Positions 1 through 8,232 of a stretch of 64,000 nt of DNA are shown here, in pieces. Position 1 is the first letter of the stretch; the number at the start of each line of letters is the position of its first letter. The notes beneath the pieces are model-generated. The model did not search any database. It worked only from the letters and a program-made list of their open reading frames with translations, and was not told where the DNA came from. Source of the DNA: Lachnospiraceae bacterium EP-SM-12S-S03 (GTDB taxonomy: Bacteria; Bacillota; Clostridia; Lachnospirales; Lachnospiraceae); contig JAJBSL010000015.1 of the NCBI GenBank assembly GCA_020540725.1, forward strand, positions 1-64,000, read 5' to 3'. The position numbers and the translations under genes are program-made.

Positions 1-34
1 GGGCAGATGCAACTCGTACGAGTCACATCTGCCC
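1..34 (-). terminator. Long hairpin downstream of leuA (candidate terminator)
   Basis: An inverted repeat pairs positions 1-9 with 26-34 (9 bp, GC-rich) and continues, after a two-base internal loop, with 12-16 pairing 19-23. It lies about 50 bp after the leuA stop on the same strand. The bases where a U-tract would follow fall outside the window, so terminator function cannot be confirmed. Confidence 0.5.
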
Positions 35-84
35 CCCCTATTTAGAACTATCTATTTCCCGATAGCCCCTTCTTTTCTGCCCTT

Positions 85-2085
85 TTATAATTGCCTTTGA
101 TTTCTATACTGAACAGGCGTCATATGATATGCTTTTTTAAAAAGTCGGTTAAAATGTTCCACATTCTGATATCCGACTGAAAGCGCTACCTTTTCCACCG
201 TCATCGTTCCACTTTTTAAAAGTCCCTTCGCTTTCTTCATCCGAATTTTCTTTACTGTTTCTCCAAAGGTTGCTCCTGTCTTTTCTTTAATGTATTTCGA
301 CAGATATGGTTTCGTCAAATAAAATTTTTCAGAAAGATCCTCCAACGTAACTGTTAGGTAATTCGTCTGAATGTAATTCAGTATTTCTATGATTCTCTCA
401 TCCTGAAATTGATGACTCCTCTTAATGATTTCATCAATTTTATTCACTGCAACCGTGAGCGCTTCTACCGAAGCTTTGATAATATCCGCATCAATGCCGA
501 CTCCCCAGTATTTCTTTCCGTTGCAGATAACTCCCACATAAGCCGCCGCCTTTGCAGAAGACCCTTTCGTAAGTGCGTGTTCTTCATAAACTGCCACTTC
601 GTAACTGATATGGAAATATTGTTTCAACGCATTACTTACCGCATCCAGGCGTCCGGTTCCCGTTCCGGTCACAACATAACTCTTATCTTTATAATGAATC
701 GTTGCATCCGCAAGAATACCCCCGTCCTCCTGCTTATAATGGCATTCCGTAATTGTAAACAAATCCTTTGTATGCACATAATGATCTTCAAATATGCGAT
801 AAACAAGTTCCGACGTAAGTTCTTTGTGATTTTTATCCGATACATCCTTTATAAGATAACCGACTTCCTCACGCATTTCTTCCGGAAGATTGATTCCAAA
901 ACTTTGTTTTAAAATATAGTTCACTCCGCCCTTTCCGGATTGGCTATTAATACGAATCACATCAGAATCATACTCTCTGCCTACGTCTTTCGGATCAATC
1001 GGAAGATACGGAACCATCCAGTGCTGACAGTTTTTCTCTTCCCGGTAAGTCATCCCTTTTGCAATGGCATCCTGATGCGAACCCGAAAACGCCGTAAATA
1101 CAAGTTCTCCCGCGTAAGGCTGACGCTGGCTGATCTTCATCCCGGTCAACCGCTCATACGTTTCAGCAATCTCCGTCATATTCGAAAATTCAAGCCCCGG
1201 ATCCACACCCTGGGAAAACATATTCATCGCAACTGTAATAAGATCCACATTGCCGGTGCGTTCTCCGTTTCCAAAAAGTGTCCCTTCAATCCGATCTGCT
1301 CCTGCCAGAATTCCAAGTTCCGCGTCGCAAACTCCACATCCCCTATCATTGTGCGGATGCAGACAAAGAATTACATGTTCTCTGTATTTCAAGTGTTTGC
1401 TCATATATTCTACTTGACTGGCAAATACATGAGGCATTGCATTTTCTACGGTAGTCGGGAGATTGATAATGACTTTCTTCTTTTCCGATGGTTTCCATAT
1501 ATCCAGAACCGCATTGCATACTTCAAGAGCATAGTCTACTTCCGTTCCCGGAAAACTCTCCGGACTATATTGGAACGTGAAATTTCCCTCTGTCTCATCC
1601 GCAAGCTTCTGTAAAAGAATTGCTCCGTCTATCGCAATCTGTTTGACCTCTTCCTTACTCTTTTTGAATACCTGTTCCCTCTGGGCAACAGATGTGGAAT
1701 TGTACAAGTGAATCACTGCATGAGGTGCACCTTTCACCGCTTCAAAAGTTTTCTTGATAATATGTTCTCTCGCCTGAGTCAACACTTGAATTGTCACATC
1801 ATCCGGAATCATGTTTTTTTCAATCAACGTGCGCAGAAACTGATATTCCGTCTCAGAAGCAGCCGGAAATCCCACTTCAATTTCTTTAAATCCCACTGCA
1901 AGAAGCATCTTAAAAAATTCAATCTTCTCTTCCAATCCCATGGGCTCAACAAGCGCCTGATTTCCGTCTCTTAAATCCACACTGCACCAAACAGGAGGTT
2001 TCTCTATATGATCCTTCTTCGCCCAATCATACGTGACTACCGGAGGCATAAAATATCCAATTGTATATTTTTCACTATTTTTCAT
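85..2085 (-). CDS. leuA: 2-isopropylmalate synthase fused to AraC-type DNA-binding domain
   Basis: Catalyses the first committed step of leucine synthesis: acetyl-CoA plus 2-oxoisovalerate gives 2-isopropylmalate. The TIM-barrel lyase domain shows DLRDGNQAL (37-45) and the metal-binding HPHNDRG (243-249). A LeuA allosteric domain follows at about 425-550 ([21 protein letters not shown]). Unlike the usual enzyme of about 550 residues, the frame runs on without a stop into a 110-residue AraC/XylS domain (about 557-666) with two helix-turn-helix units and the typical MTPVQYR end. The start is ATG after AAGGAGAG. The enzyme call is firm; transcriptional control by the fused domain is inference. 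No T-box leader is visible upstream. Confidence 0.93.
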   Translation of the reverse strand: MKNSEKYTIGYFMPPVVTYDWAKKDHIEKPPVWCSVDLRDGNQALVEPMGLEEKIEFFKMLLAVGFKEIEVGFPAASETEYQFLRTLIEKNMIPDDVTIQVLTQAREHIIKKTFEAVKGAPHAVIHLYNSTSVAQREQVFKKSKEEVKQIAIDGAILLQKLADETEGNFTFQYSPESFPGTEVDYALEVCNAVLDIWKPSEKKKVIINLPTTVENAMPHVFASQVEYMSKHLKYREHVILCLHPHNDRGCGVCDAELGILAGADRIEGTLFGNGERTGNVDLITVAMNMFSQGVDPGLEFSNMTEIAETYERLTGMKISQRQPYAGELVFTAFSGSHQDAIAKGMTYREEKNCQHWMVPYLPIDPKDVGREYDSDVIRINSQSGKGGVNYILKQSFGINLPEEMREEVGYLIKDVSDKNHKELTSELVYRIFEDHYVHTKDLFTITECHYKQEDGGILADATIHYKDKSYVVTGTGTGRLDAVSNALKQYFHISYEVAVYEEHALTKGSSAKAAAYVGVICNGKKYWGVGIDADIIKASVEALTVAVNKIDEIIKRSHQFQDERIIEILNYIQTNYLTVTLEDLSEKFYLTKPYLSKYIKEKTGATFGETVKKIRMKKAKGLLKSGTMTVEKVALSVGYQNVEHFNRLFKKAYHMTPVQYRNQRQL

Positions 2086-2113
2086 TACTACTCTCCTTCA
2101 ATCAAACTATATA

Positions 2114-2126
2114 TCAATTTAATTGA
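2114..2126. promoter_or_regulatory. 13-bp perfect palindrome before leuA, possible operator
   Basis: TCAATTTAATTGA (6+1+6) lies about 30 bp upstream of the leuA start, between it and the dacA-like gene. It is AT-rich, so chance is possible, but the LeuA protein carries its own DNA-binding domain, which makes an autoregulatory site worth testing. Confidence 0.3.
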
Positions 2127-2209
2127 CTTTTTTTATCTTTCTTTATCTTATCATATATTAAGTTCGAAAAATAGTGATGAATTTAAGGTATTTATTGATT
2201 TATTTTAAT

Positions 2210-3397
2210 CTACAAATCAATATACATATGTAATACTTTTTGTATACACCATCCAATTGTAATTTTCTCTACATTCTCCGCTGCAACGACTTTATACTCT
2301 CTAAAAAGTTCCCCATTCAGATAATAAGATATCTTGCCCACTTCCTTACCCTTTTGTACCGGGGCCTCAAACTCTTCTATAAGATCTGCACGAATACGAA
2401 TGTCCTCTCCTTCTTTCATCAAAACGGGATCCCCCATATTCTCAGCCCCCTCTACCATAACGTTCACTTCTGCCTCATCTCTTAAATTTTCACTTTCAGG
2501 AATTCCTCCCCTTACCTTAACCGGTTCAAATTCCGTTTTCGCTTTCATATCTTTATATCGATAGTTATCCAGACCGTACTGCATCAGTTTCTTTGTATCT
2601 GACCACTTATAAGTCTTGTTATTCGGCCAGCCACAGCCAAGAAGAGCTACCACAAATGTTCGGTCGTCCCTTTTCAAAGCACCTACATAGCAATACCCCG
2701 CTTCCCCGGTAAATCCTGTTTTCCCGGAAAAGGCACCTTCCATCATCGTAAGAAACGCATTATGATTGCTGCAGGAAAATGTTCTCGTATGTTCGATATC
2801 GGAAAACTCATAACTTTTCGCCCCTGTTATCCGAATAAATTCTTCTTTCTTTTCAGAATCTTTAATACAATAACTCATAATCCTTGCAAGATCGGCTGCG
2901 GTTGTCGAATGCTTTCCTTTTTCATCGGATGCATCCAAACCATTCGGTGTAACAAAATAAGTGTCTTTACAACCAATCTTCTTAGCCTTTGCATTCATAA
3001 GTTCTGCGAATCCTTTCACAGAACCCCCAATATGTTCGGCAATCATAACTGCACTGTCATTATGAGATTCAAGCATCAAAGAATAAAGCAGATCTTGCAG
3101 CCTGTATCGCTCTCCTTCTTTCACACCCAAATGTACCTTGGGCTGCCTTTCGGCATAGGCCGAGGCAGTCACAACATCTTCCGGATTTCCTTCTTCAAGA
3201 GCTAAAATGCACGTCATAATCTTCGTTGTGCTGGCCATTGGCTTTTGTTCGTTCCCATTCTTTTCAAATAAAATACGCCCACTGTCCGCATCCATAAGGA
3301 CTGCAGACTGGGCGTATAATTGTTCCGGTTCTTCTTTGGCATAGGTTGTTATCCCAAACAAAAGCGCAAAGAAACAGATCCATATTCTTTTTAACAT
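2210..3397 (-). CDS. Serine-type D-Ala-D-Ala carboxypeptidase
   Basis: A penicillin-binding protein of the DacA/DacF family that trims the terminal D-alanine of peptidoglycan stem peptides outside the membrane. A hydrophobic signal peptide covers residues 1-20. The three active-site motifs are present: STTK (56-59), SHN (111-113) and KTG (226-228); a C-terminal beta domain follows. The ATG at 3397 is chosen because AAGGCGGG precedes it; an upstream extension in the same frame has no ribosome site. It is last in the group phosphoesterase-scpA-scpB-dac. A sporulation-specific or vegetative role cannot be decided from sequence. Confidence 0.9.
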   Translation of the reverse strand: MLKRIWICFFALLFGITTYAKEEPEQLYAQSAVLMDADSGRILFEKNGNEQKPMASTTKIMTCILALEEGNPEDVVTASAYAERQPKVHLGVKEGERYRLQDLLYSLMLESHNDSAVMIAEHIGGSVKGFAELMNAKAKKIGCKDTYFVTPNGLDASDEKGKHSTTAADLARIMSYCIKDSEKKEEFIRITGAKSYEFSDIEHTRTFSCSNHNAFLTMMEGAFSGKTGFTGEAGYCYVGALKRDDRTFVVALLGCGWPNNKTYKWSDTKKLMQYGLDNYRYKDMKAKTEFEPVKVRGGIPESENLRDEAEVNVMVEGAENMGDPVLMKEGEDIRIRADLIEEFEAPVQKGKEVGKISYYLNGELFREYKVVAAENVEKITIGWCIQKVLHMYIDL

Positions 3398-3460
3398 ACA
3401 CACACCCGCCTTAGAATTTCTATCTATGTAACTATATGTGTGCCATTTCATTTCTATCAC

Positions 3461-4030
3461 TTAAATATCAAGTCTTAATTGTACTTCATCCATTGCTTCT
3501 TCTTTAAAATCCTCCAGCTTTTCTGTATCAAAGGCTGGAAGATCGTCTAGTGATTGTACACGGAATCTTCTCAGGAATTCCTCTGTCGTACCAAAAAGCA
3601 ACGGCCTTCCCGGTGCATCAAGTCTTCCTACCTCTTTTACCAGATTATACTCCACCAGCTTATTAACCGCATGATCCGACTTTACGCCTCTGATTTTTTC
3701 AATCTCTATCTTTGTCACCGGCTGCTTATATGCAATGATCGAGAGAGTCTCCAGCAAAATATCCGTAAGCACATATCGTTTCGGCTGCTTTGCGACACGA
3801 ATCAAATATTCATACAGTTCTGGTTTTGTACAAAGCTGAAAAGAGTTGTCAAGTTCTAATATCCGAATTCCTCTATCTTCCGCGTCGTATTTAAGCATCA
3901 TGTTTCGAACCAGCTTCCTTGTGGTCTCCTTATCCTGCTCAATCGCATTTGCAATTTTTTCAAGTTCCACAGATTCTCCCATGGTAAATAGAACAGCTTC
4001 TACTGCAGCTTCTAATCTTTTAATTTCCAC
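3461..4030 (-). CDS. scpB: Segregation and condensation protein B
   Basis: ScpB is the winged-helix kite subunit of the SMC-ScpAB condensin that compacts and segregates the chromosome. The 189-residue length and internal stretches such as TKIEIEKIRGVKSDHAV and APGRPLLFGTTEEFL are diagnostic. The start is GTG preceded by AGGAAGGAACAG. It follows scpA after a gap of 20 bp, the standard pairing. Confidence 0.96.
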   Translation of the reverse strand: MEIKRLEAAVEAVLFTMGESVELEKIANAIEQDKETTRKLVRNMMLKYDAEDRGIRILELDNSFQLCTKPELYEYLIRVAKQPKRYVLTDILLETLSIIAYKQPVTKIEIEKIRGVKSDHAVNKLVEYNLVKEVGRLDAPGRPLLFGTTEEFLRRFRVQSLDDLPAFDTEKLEDFKEEAMDEVQLRLDI

Positions 4031-4050
4031 CTGTTCCTTCCTCTCTTCAT

Positions 4051-4794
4051 CTATAGCATTGATGTAATCATAATCTCCGAAAACGTATGTTCTTGTACAA
4101 TCCGGATCTCCCCCGTCTTCATCATCTCAAGAATCGCCAGAAATGTCACGATCACTTGGATCTTAGAACTTTGTTTCTTCAATAAATCCCGGAAACTGAA
4201 TTTTCTGTGAAGCCTCGCATATTCTTCCACATCATGCATCTTATCCGACAATGACACTTCTTCTTTCTCAATTTTGCCAAACCGGCTCCTGATCGGGTCT
4301 ATTTTCTCATCTTGTCGTTTCAAAATGTCTTGAAATACCGCATTCAACTTCGCAAGTGTAATCCCGTCCAAAAGCCTGTCAAGATCTACGGGTTCCGTAT
4401 ATTCCCTGACTTCTTTCGGGATTGTAGGCTCTTTGAACATAAGTCTATCTCCGTCTACCTGACGGTCCCGTAGCTCAAAGGACATATATTGATACATTTT
4501 ATACTGAAGAAGCTGTTCCACAAGTTCCTGCCTCGGATCTTCTTCCTCCCCTTCTTCATTTACTTCTTTCGGGAGCAACATTCTGCACTTGATGTCCAAA
4601 AGCGTAGATGCCATCAGGAGAAATTCGCTCATTATATTCAAATCTTCTTTCTCCATCGCATGGATGTAATCCATATACTGATTTGTAATCTCCACAATTG
4701 GAATATCATAAATATCCACTTTATTTTTATCAATCAAATGAAGCAGAAGGTCTAACGGTCCTTCAAATGCTTCCAGTTTTACCGATAATCCCAT
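4051..4794 (-). CDS. scpA: Segregation and condensation protein A
   Basis: ScpA is the kleisin that bridges the SMC heads and binds ScpB. The N-terminus FEGPLDLLLHLIDKNKVDIYDIPI is the family signature (residues 9-32), followed by acidic linkers and a C-terminal winged helix ending in QEHTFSEI. Length 247 is normal. ATG start after AAGGGGAAATAC. It sits 11 bp after the phosphoesterase gene and is probably cotranscribed with it and scpB. Confidence 0.96.
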   Translation of the reverse strand: MGLSVKLEAFEGPLDLLLHLIDKNKVDIYDIPIVEITNQYMDYIHAMEKEDLNIMSEFLLMASTLLDIKCRMLLPKEVNEEGEEEDPRQELVEQLLQYKMYQYMSFELRDRQVDGDRLMFKEPTIPKEVREYTEPVDLDRLLDGITLAKLNAVFQDILKRQDEKIDPIRSRFGKIEKEEVSLSDKMHDVEEYARLHRKFSFRDLLKKQSSKIQVIVTFLAILEMMKTGEIRIVQEHTFSEIMITSML

Positions 4795-4805
4795 GTATTT
4801 CCCCT

Positions 4806-5675
4806 TTACCTTGTTCCTTTGACATGAAGCATCACGAGCTCCGCCTCGTTAAAGAGACGAATTGGGAAAGTATGCGATCCAAGTCCCTTGCTCACAACAA
4901 GATCTGTATGTCCCTCATGATATATCCCTCCGGAATATTTTGGAAACAGCCTGATCTGTGGCGTAATCATCCCACCCAAAAACGGAAGGCGCACAATCCC
5001 ACCGTGAAGATGCCCAGACACTACAAGATCAGCTCCCCACCTGGCATAACTGTTTCCATGCGCCGGATTGTGTGCGATTAGAATTTGCATACAATTTTCA
5101 TCTGATTCTCCAACTCTTTCTTGAATTTCTTCTACACTTAACTTTTTGCTTTGGAATTTTTCATAATAAAAAAGTGGAATTTCAAGTCCTGTAATCCGTA
5201 TTCTTTCATTCTTCCAACAAAACTCTTTCGATTCATTTTCAATAAAATGAACTCCTGCTTTCGTAAGAATCTCTTTATATCTTATATATCGTTCTCCATA
5301 CCGGTCTGTTCGTTCCTTCATTCTCTGCTCGTGATTGCCGTTCCCATAAAAAACCGGCGCAATCTGACTCACCTTGACCATAAATTCTTCCGCAATAGCC
5401 GCAGGTACATCTACCTTTCCCACAAGCATATCTCCTGCCACGAGAATAATATCCGGTTGTTCTCTCTTGATACAGTCCAAAAGTTTCCGGTTATGTTTCC
5501 CGTAAGTCCAGTTGTGAAGATCACTTAGCAACGCAATCTTAAGCTCTCCGTCCGCTTTTGCATACTTATTCGTCCGGATCTTATAATGCGTCACCCGGAA
5601 TGTATGAAGTTCTCTCGCAATTTCAAAAATAAGCAAAACTGCCAAAATCCCTGCAATGCTCAAAAAATATTTCAA
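4806..5675 (-). CDS. Membrane-anchored metallophosphoesterase (YaeI-like)
   Basis: A calcineurin-like binuclear phosphoesterase; the YaeI/YkuE relatives act on lipid-linked or envelope phosphoesters, but the substrate here is unknown. An N-terminal anchor helix covers residues 2-20. Metal-binding motifs are DLH (52-54), GD (81-82), GNHE (113-116), AHNP (201-204) and GHLHGG (221-226). The start is TTG after AAAGGAAG; the nearby ATG is out of frame and stops at once. It opens the group running into scpA, scpB and dac, with its own promoter just upstream. Confidence 0.88.
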   Translation of the reverse strand: MKYFLSIAGILAVLLIFEIARELHTFRVTHYKIRTNKYAKADGELKIALLSDLHNWTYGKHNRKLLDCIKREQPDIILVAGDMLVGKVDVPAAIAEEFMVKVSQIAPVFYGNGNHEQRMKERTDRYGERYIRYKEILTKAGVHFIENESKEFCWKNERIRITGLEIPLFYYEKFQSKKLSVEEIQERVGESDENCMQILIAHNPAHGNSYARWGADLVVSGHLHGGIVRLPFLGGMITPQIRLFPKYSGGIYHEGHTDLVVSKGLGSHTFPIRLFNEAELVMLHVKGTR

Positions 5676-5712
5676 AACATTTCTTCCTTTACGTAATTAA
5701 TACAACGATCCT

Positions 5713-5741
5713 ATTATATAATTTTTTAACTTTATTTACAA
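5713..5741 (-). promoter_or_regulatory. Sigma-A promoter of the phosphoesterase-scpAB group
   Basis: On the minus strand TTGTAA (5736-5741), a 17-bp spacer and TATAAT (5713-5718) lie about 38 bp before the TTG start. The -35 overlaps the stop codon of the upstream dac gene. Confidence 0.65.
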
Positions 5742-6956
5742 GAGAAAGCTTTCAAACACTCGGGAAACCGCATAAGAGTATGTAAGTTTCTCTATACTTT
5801 TCTTCGCTTGAACCGGAAGGTTTCCAATCTCTTTTTCATTTAAATAATACTTTATTTCTCCTATTTTAGCTCCTTTTTTTACCGGTGCATTTATATGCTT
5901 CTTCATAGTAACCTTCTTCTTGATACTGGAAAGATCTCTTCCTTCTGTATCTACATAAGTAAATTTCTCTTTCACTTCTCCTTCGACTTCTTTTTCTTTG
6001 CCTCTTTTCACTTTCACACTCTGCAAAACAGGTTCTGTATTATCTGTATATTTCTTGCATTTTCCAAAACCATAATTCAAAAGCGTAATCGAATCCCTCA
6101 CTCTTTGCTTAGAATCCGGCGCAGCCATTACAACAGCCACCAGTTCCACTCCATCTTTTTTGGCAGTCGCGGATAAGCAAAACTTCGCTTTACTTGTAGA
6201 TCCGGTCTTTAGTCCGGTCGCATATTCATAATGACGGATCAGCTTATTTGTATTAGATAAGCCAAATTCTTTTGTCCCTTTTTTCGTTTTGTGCGTGATA
6301 TTTTCCATCCATATCTGAGAATAGTCATGGACCTTCGGATATTTTGTAATCAATTCTCTCGACATCAGCGCTATATCTCTGGCAGTTGTTAAATGTCCAT
6401 CTGCATCCAAACCATTACAGTTTTTGAAGCTGGTATTCTTCATACCAAGACCTTCCGCTCTCTCATTCATAGACTGTACAAAAGCATCTTCACTTCCGCT
6501 TATATATTCCGCCATAGCAACACAGGCATCATTTGCACTTGCTACCGCAATGCATTTCAACATAGTGTCTACCGTCTGTGTTTCACCCGGTTCCAAAAAC
6601 ACCTGAGATCCACCCATGGAAGCTGCGTAATCGGATACAGTCACTTCATCCTCCAATTTTATTTTCCCTGTATCCAAAGCATCAAAAATCAAAAGCATGG
6701 TCATAATCTTTGTTACACTGGCTGGTGGCATCTTCTCGTCGGAATTGACTTCATGAATGATCTGTCCCGTAGATGCTTCCATCAAAATCGTCGATGGCGC
6801 TTTAATTTGAACATCCTGGTTCTTTGTGGAATCTTCTTCTCCGGTTTCTTCTGTTTTCTTATTCTCCTCTTCCAAAGCTGCATAGATGCGCTCCGGAGCC
6901 ATCGCTCCTGTGCAAAGAATCAAACTTAGAAGTAACGCTGCTATTCTTCTCATCAT
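5736..6956 (-). CDS. D-Ala-D-Ala carboxypeptidase, DacF-like
   Basis: A second low-molecular-weight penicillin-binding protein. Signal peptide at residues 1-26, an acidic linker (28-50), then SVTK (80-83), SAN (140-142) and KTG (250-252), and a C-terminal PBP5-type domain. The chosen ATG (6956; a second ATG follows directly) is not certain: an in-frame GTG at 6968 is closer to the AAAGGAA ribosome site. It is only about 30% similar by eye to the other carboxypeptidase 2 kb away, so this is not a recent duplicate. It lies downstream of a 58-aa membrane protein gene. Confidence 0.88.
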   Translation of the reverse strand: MMRRIAALLLSLILCTGAMAPERIYAALEEENKKTEETGEEDSTKNQDVQIKAPSTILMEASTGQIIHEVNSDEKMPPASVTKIMTMLLIFDALDTGKIKLEDEVTVSDYAASMGGSQVFLEPGETQTVDTMLKCIAVASANDACVAMAEYISGSEDAFVQSMNERAEGLGMKNTSFKNCNGLDADGHLTTARDIALMSRELITKYPKVHDYSQIWMENITHKTKKGTKEFGLSNTNKLIRHYEYATGLKTGSTSKAKFCLSATAKKDGVELVAVVMAAPDSKQRVRDSITLLNYGFGKCKKYTDNTEPVLQSVKVKRGKEKEVEGEVKEKFTYVDTEGRDLSSIKKKVTMKKHINAPVKKGAKIGEIKYYLNEKEIGNLPVQAKKSIEKLTYSYAVSRVFESFLL

Positions 6957-7055
6957 GGTCCGTTTCACTTTTTCCTTTTTTACTATTATAAGAAAAAAGC
7001 AGGGAATTATGACATTCTGCGCCATATTCCCTGCACTCTTTCAATTTTCCACTTC

Positions 7056-7232
7056 TTACTTTTCTCTGCTTGCCAGTTGTTCCGCAAAAAATGCCCATCC
7101 TACAAGAACAACATAATATGCGATTGTATACTTTTCTACCATTTCCGGAAACACTCTTCCCAGAATAATCAAAACCACTGCTACCGGTACATAATACAAC
7201 AGGAATTTTTTCCAGTCCATTTTTCTGTTCAT
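7056..7232 (-). CDS. 58-residue hypothetical membrane protein
   Basis: A short gene starting MNRKMDWKKFLLYYVPVAVV and ending EQLASREK. It has two hydrophobic stretches (about 10-27 and 37-51) joined by a short polar loop, so it probably spans the membrane twice. GGAGGAAT lies 5 bases before the ATG, inside the end of the upstream permease gene, which stops only 2 bp before this start; translational coupling is likely. No family recognised. Confidence 0.7.
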   Translation of the reverse strand: MNRKMDWKKFLLYYVPVAVVLIILGRVFPEMVEKYTIAYYVVLVGWAFFAEQLASREK

Positions 7233-7234
7233 CT

Positions 7235-7849
7235 CTATTCCTCCTTAAATCTGCGTTCCTTCATCTCATGACGAAGTACAATTATATAATCTATCACCAC
7301 TGCAAAAATAATCAGACTTCCCAAAATGCGTCCAATAGCGAATGGAATTCGATTCACAATTCCTTCCACAAATCCTTGCAGAAATACAAACAGAATTACT
7401 GTATAAACTCCCCAGGCAATGGAACTTTCCAAACAGAGAATTCCTTTATAATTAAAAGGCTTGTCCTTATAATCCCACCAGGCAATGGAACTTTCCAAAC
7501 AGAGAATTCCTTTATAATTAAAAGGCTTGTCCTTATAATCCCACCAGATTTCTCCAAACAATCGATTCATAAGAAGAGCCGTTATGTATTCAATCAACGT
7601 TGCCAAAAACGATCCCATAATAAACAGAAGAATCTTATTATGGCTATAAGGGCGCAAAAGAATAAATACAGTAAGTGCACCCACTCCATATATTGGACAA
7701 ATCGGTCCTCTTGAAAACCCTCTGTTTGTCAGCTTTCTATTACAGATAGACATATAAAAAGATTCTACCGCCCATCCTAAAATACTATATGTTAAAAACC
7801 ATAAAATAACATGGTAACTATCAAATCCAAATAATGTCCTGCTCCACAT
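7235..7849 (-). CDS. Putative ABC-transporter type IV permease-like protein (CmpB family)
   Basis: Matches the PF06541-type membrane family (putative ABC permease CmpB) by WFLTYSILGWAVES near the N-terminus and NRGFSRGPICPIYGVG at 42-57. About five membrane segments. Residues 102-145 contain two identical copies of a 22-residue unit starting WDYKDKPFNYKG, encoded by a perfect 66-bp tandem duplication; without it the protein would be about 182 residues. The ATG at 7849 fits the family start but its ribosome site is weak; in-frame starts further upstream lie inside the rpsU terminator. Role unknown. Confidence 0.75.
   Translation of the reverse strand: MWSRTLFGFDSYHVILWFLTYSILGWAVESFYMSICNRKLTNRGFSRGPICPIYGVGALTVFILLRPYSHNKILLFIMGSFLATLIEYITALLMNRLFGEIWWDYKDKPFNYKGILCLESSIAWWDYKDKPFNYKGILCLESSIAWGVYTVILFVFLQGFVEGIVNRIPFAIGRILGSLIIFAVVIDYIIVLRHEMKERRFKEE
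7412..7547. repeat. Perfect 66-bp tandem duplication inside the permease gene
   Basis: Units 7412-7477 and 7478-7543 are identical, with four bases of a third copy (7544-7547). The period is 22 codons, so the frame is kept. No silent differences have accumulated, so the duplication is recent (or an assembly artefact). Confidence 0.95.
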
Positions 7850-7880
7850 AATCACAACCCCACAATACAAACACTTAGTA

Positions 7881-7912
7881 TAAAAAGGGAGCATTATACC
7901 AACACTCCCTTT
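7881..7912 (-). terminator. Rho-independent terminator of rpsU
   Basis: AAAGGGAG (7884-7891 on the plus strand) pairs with CTCCCTTT (7905-7912) around a 13-base loop and is followed on the minus strand by a run of T. It lies 13 bp after the rpsU stop. A TATAAT-like string in the loop is probably incidental. Confidence 0.8.
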
Positions 7913-7924
7913 ACTCTGCACATA

Positions 7925-8101
7925 TTAGTTAAATTTACGTTTTCTAGCAGCTTCAGATTTCTTTTTACGTCTTACGCTTGGTTTCTCGTAATGTTCTCTT
8001 TTACGAATTTCCTGCTGGATACCAGCCTTTGCACAGTTTCTTTTAAATCTGCGTAAGGCACTATCTAACGTTTCGTTTTCTTTTACGATTACATTTGACA
8101 T
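7925..8101 (-). CDS. rpsU: 30S ribosomal protein S21
   Basis: A 58-residue basic protein of the small subunit platform near the 3' end of 16S rRNA. The sequence starts [20 protein letters not shown] and ends in an Arg/Lys-rich tail ([17 protein letters not shown]), the standard S21 form. The start ATG follows GGGGAGG at a longish spacing of 14. It forms a single-gene transcript between a clear promoter and a terminator. Confidence 0.97.
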   Translation of the reverse strand: MSNVIVKENETLDSALRRFKRNCAKAGIQQEIRKREHYEKPSVRRKKKSEAARKRKFN

Positions 8102-8179
8102 AGTCTCACACCTAACCTCCCCTCGAGTCCTATATTGTGCATTATACGACTACTCGGGTATATTTTTTGCACTCAATAT

Positions 8180-8207
8180 ATTATAACATATATTTCCTTT
8201 ACGTCAA
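8180..8207 (-). promoter_or_regulatory. Sigma-A promoter of rpsU
   Basis: TTGACG (8202-8207), 16-bp spacer, TATAAT (8180-8185) on the minus strand, about 80 bp before the rpsU start. Confidence 0.7.
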
Positions 8208-8232
8208 TATCTTTTCCAAATTTTTTTGACAT

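Noticed and set aside
2086..2209. T-box or leader peptide for leuA
   Set aside because: No T-box core (GGUGGNACCGCG-like) or Leu-rich short frame with ribosome site is visible in the 124 bp.
7268..7714. Plus-strand 148-codon frame over the duplicated region
   Set aside because: It stays open because the duplication is a multiple of three in every frame; composition and lack of ribosome site mark it as a shadow of the permease gene.
7850..7921. TATAAT-like promoter and longer N-terminus for the permease gene
   Set aside because: The TATAAT lies in the loop of the rpsU terminator, and the longer frame would cross that terminator stem; the family start fits the ATG at 7849.
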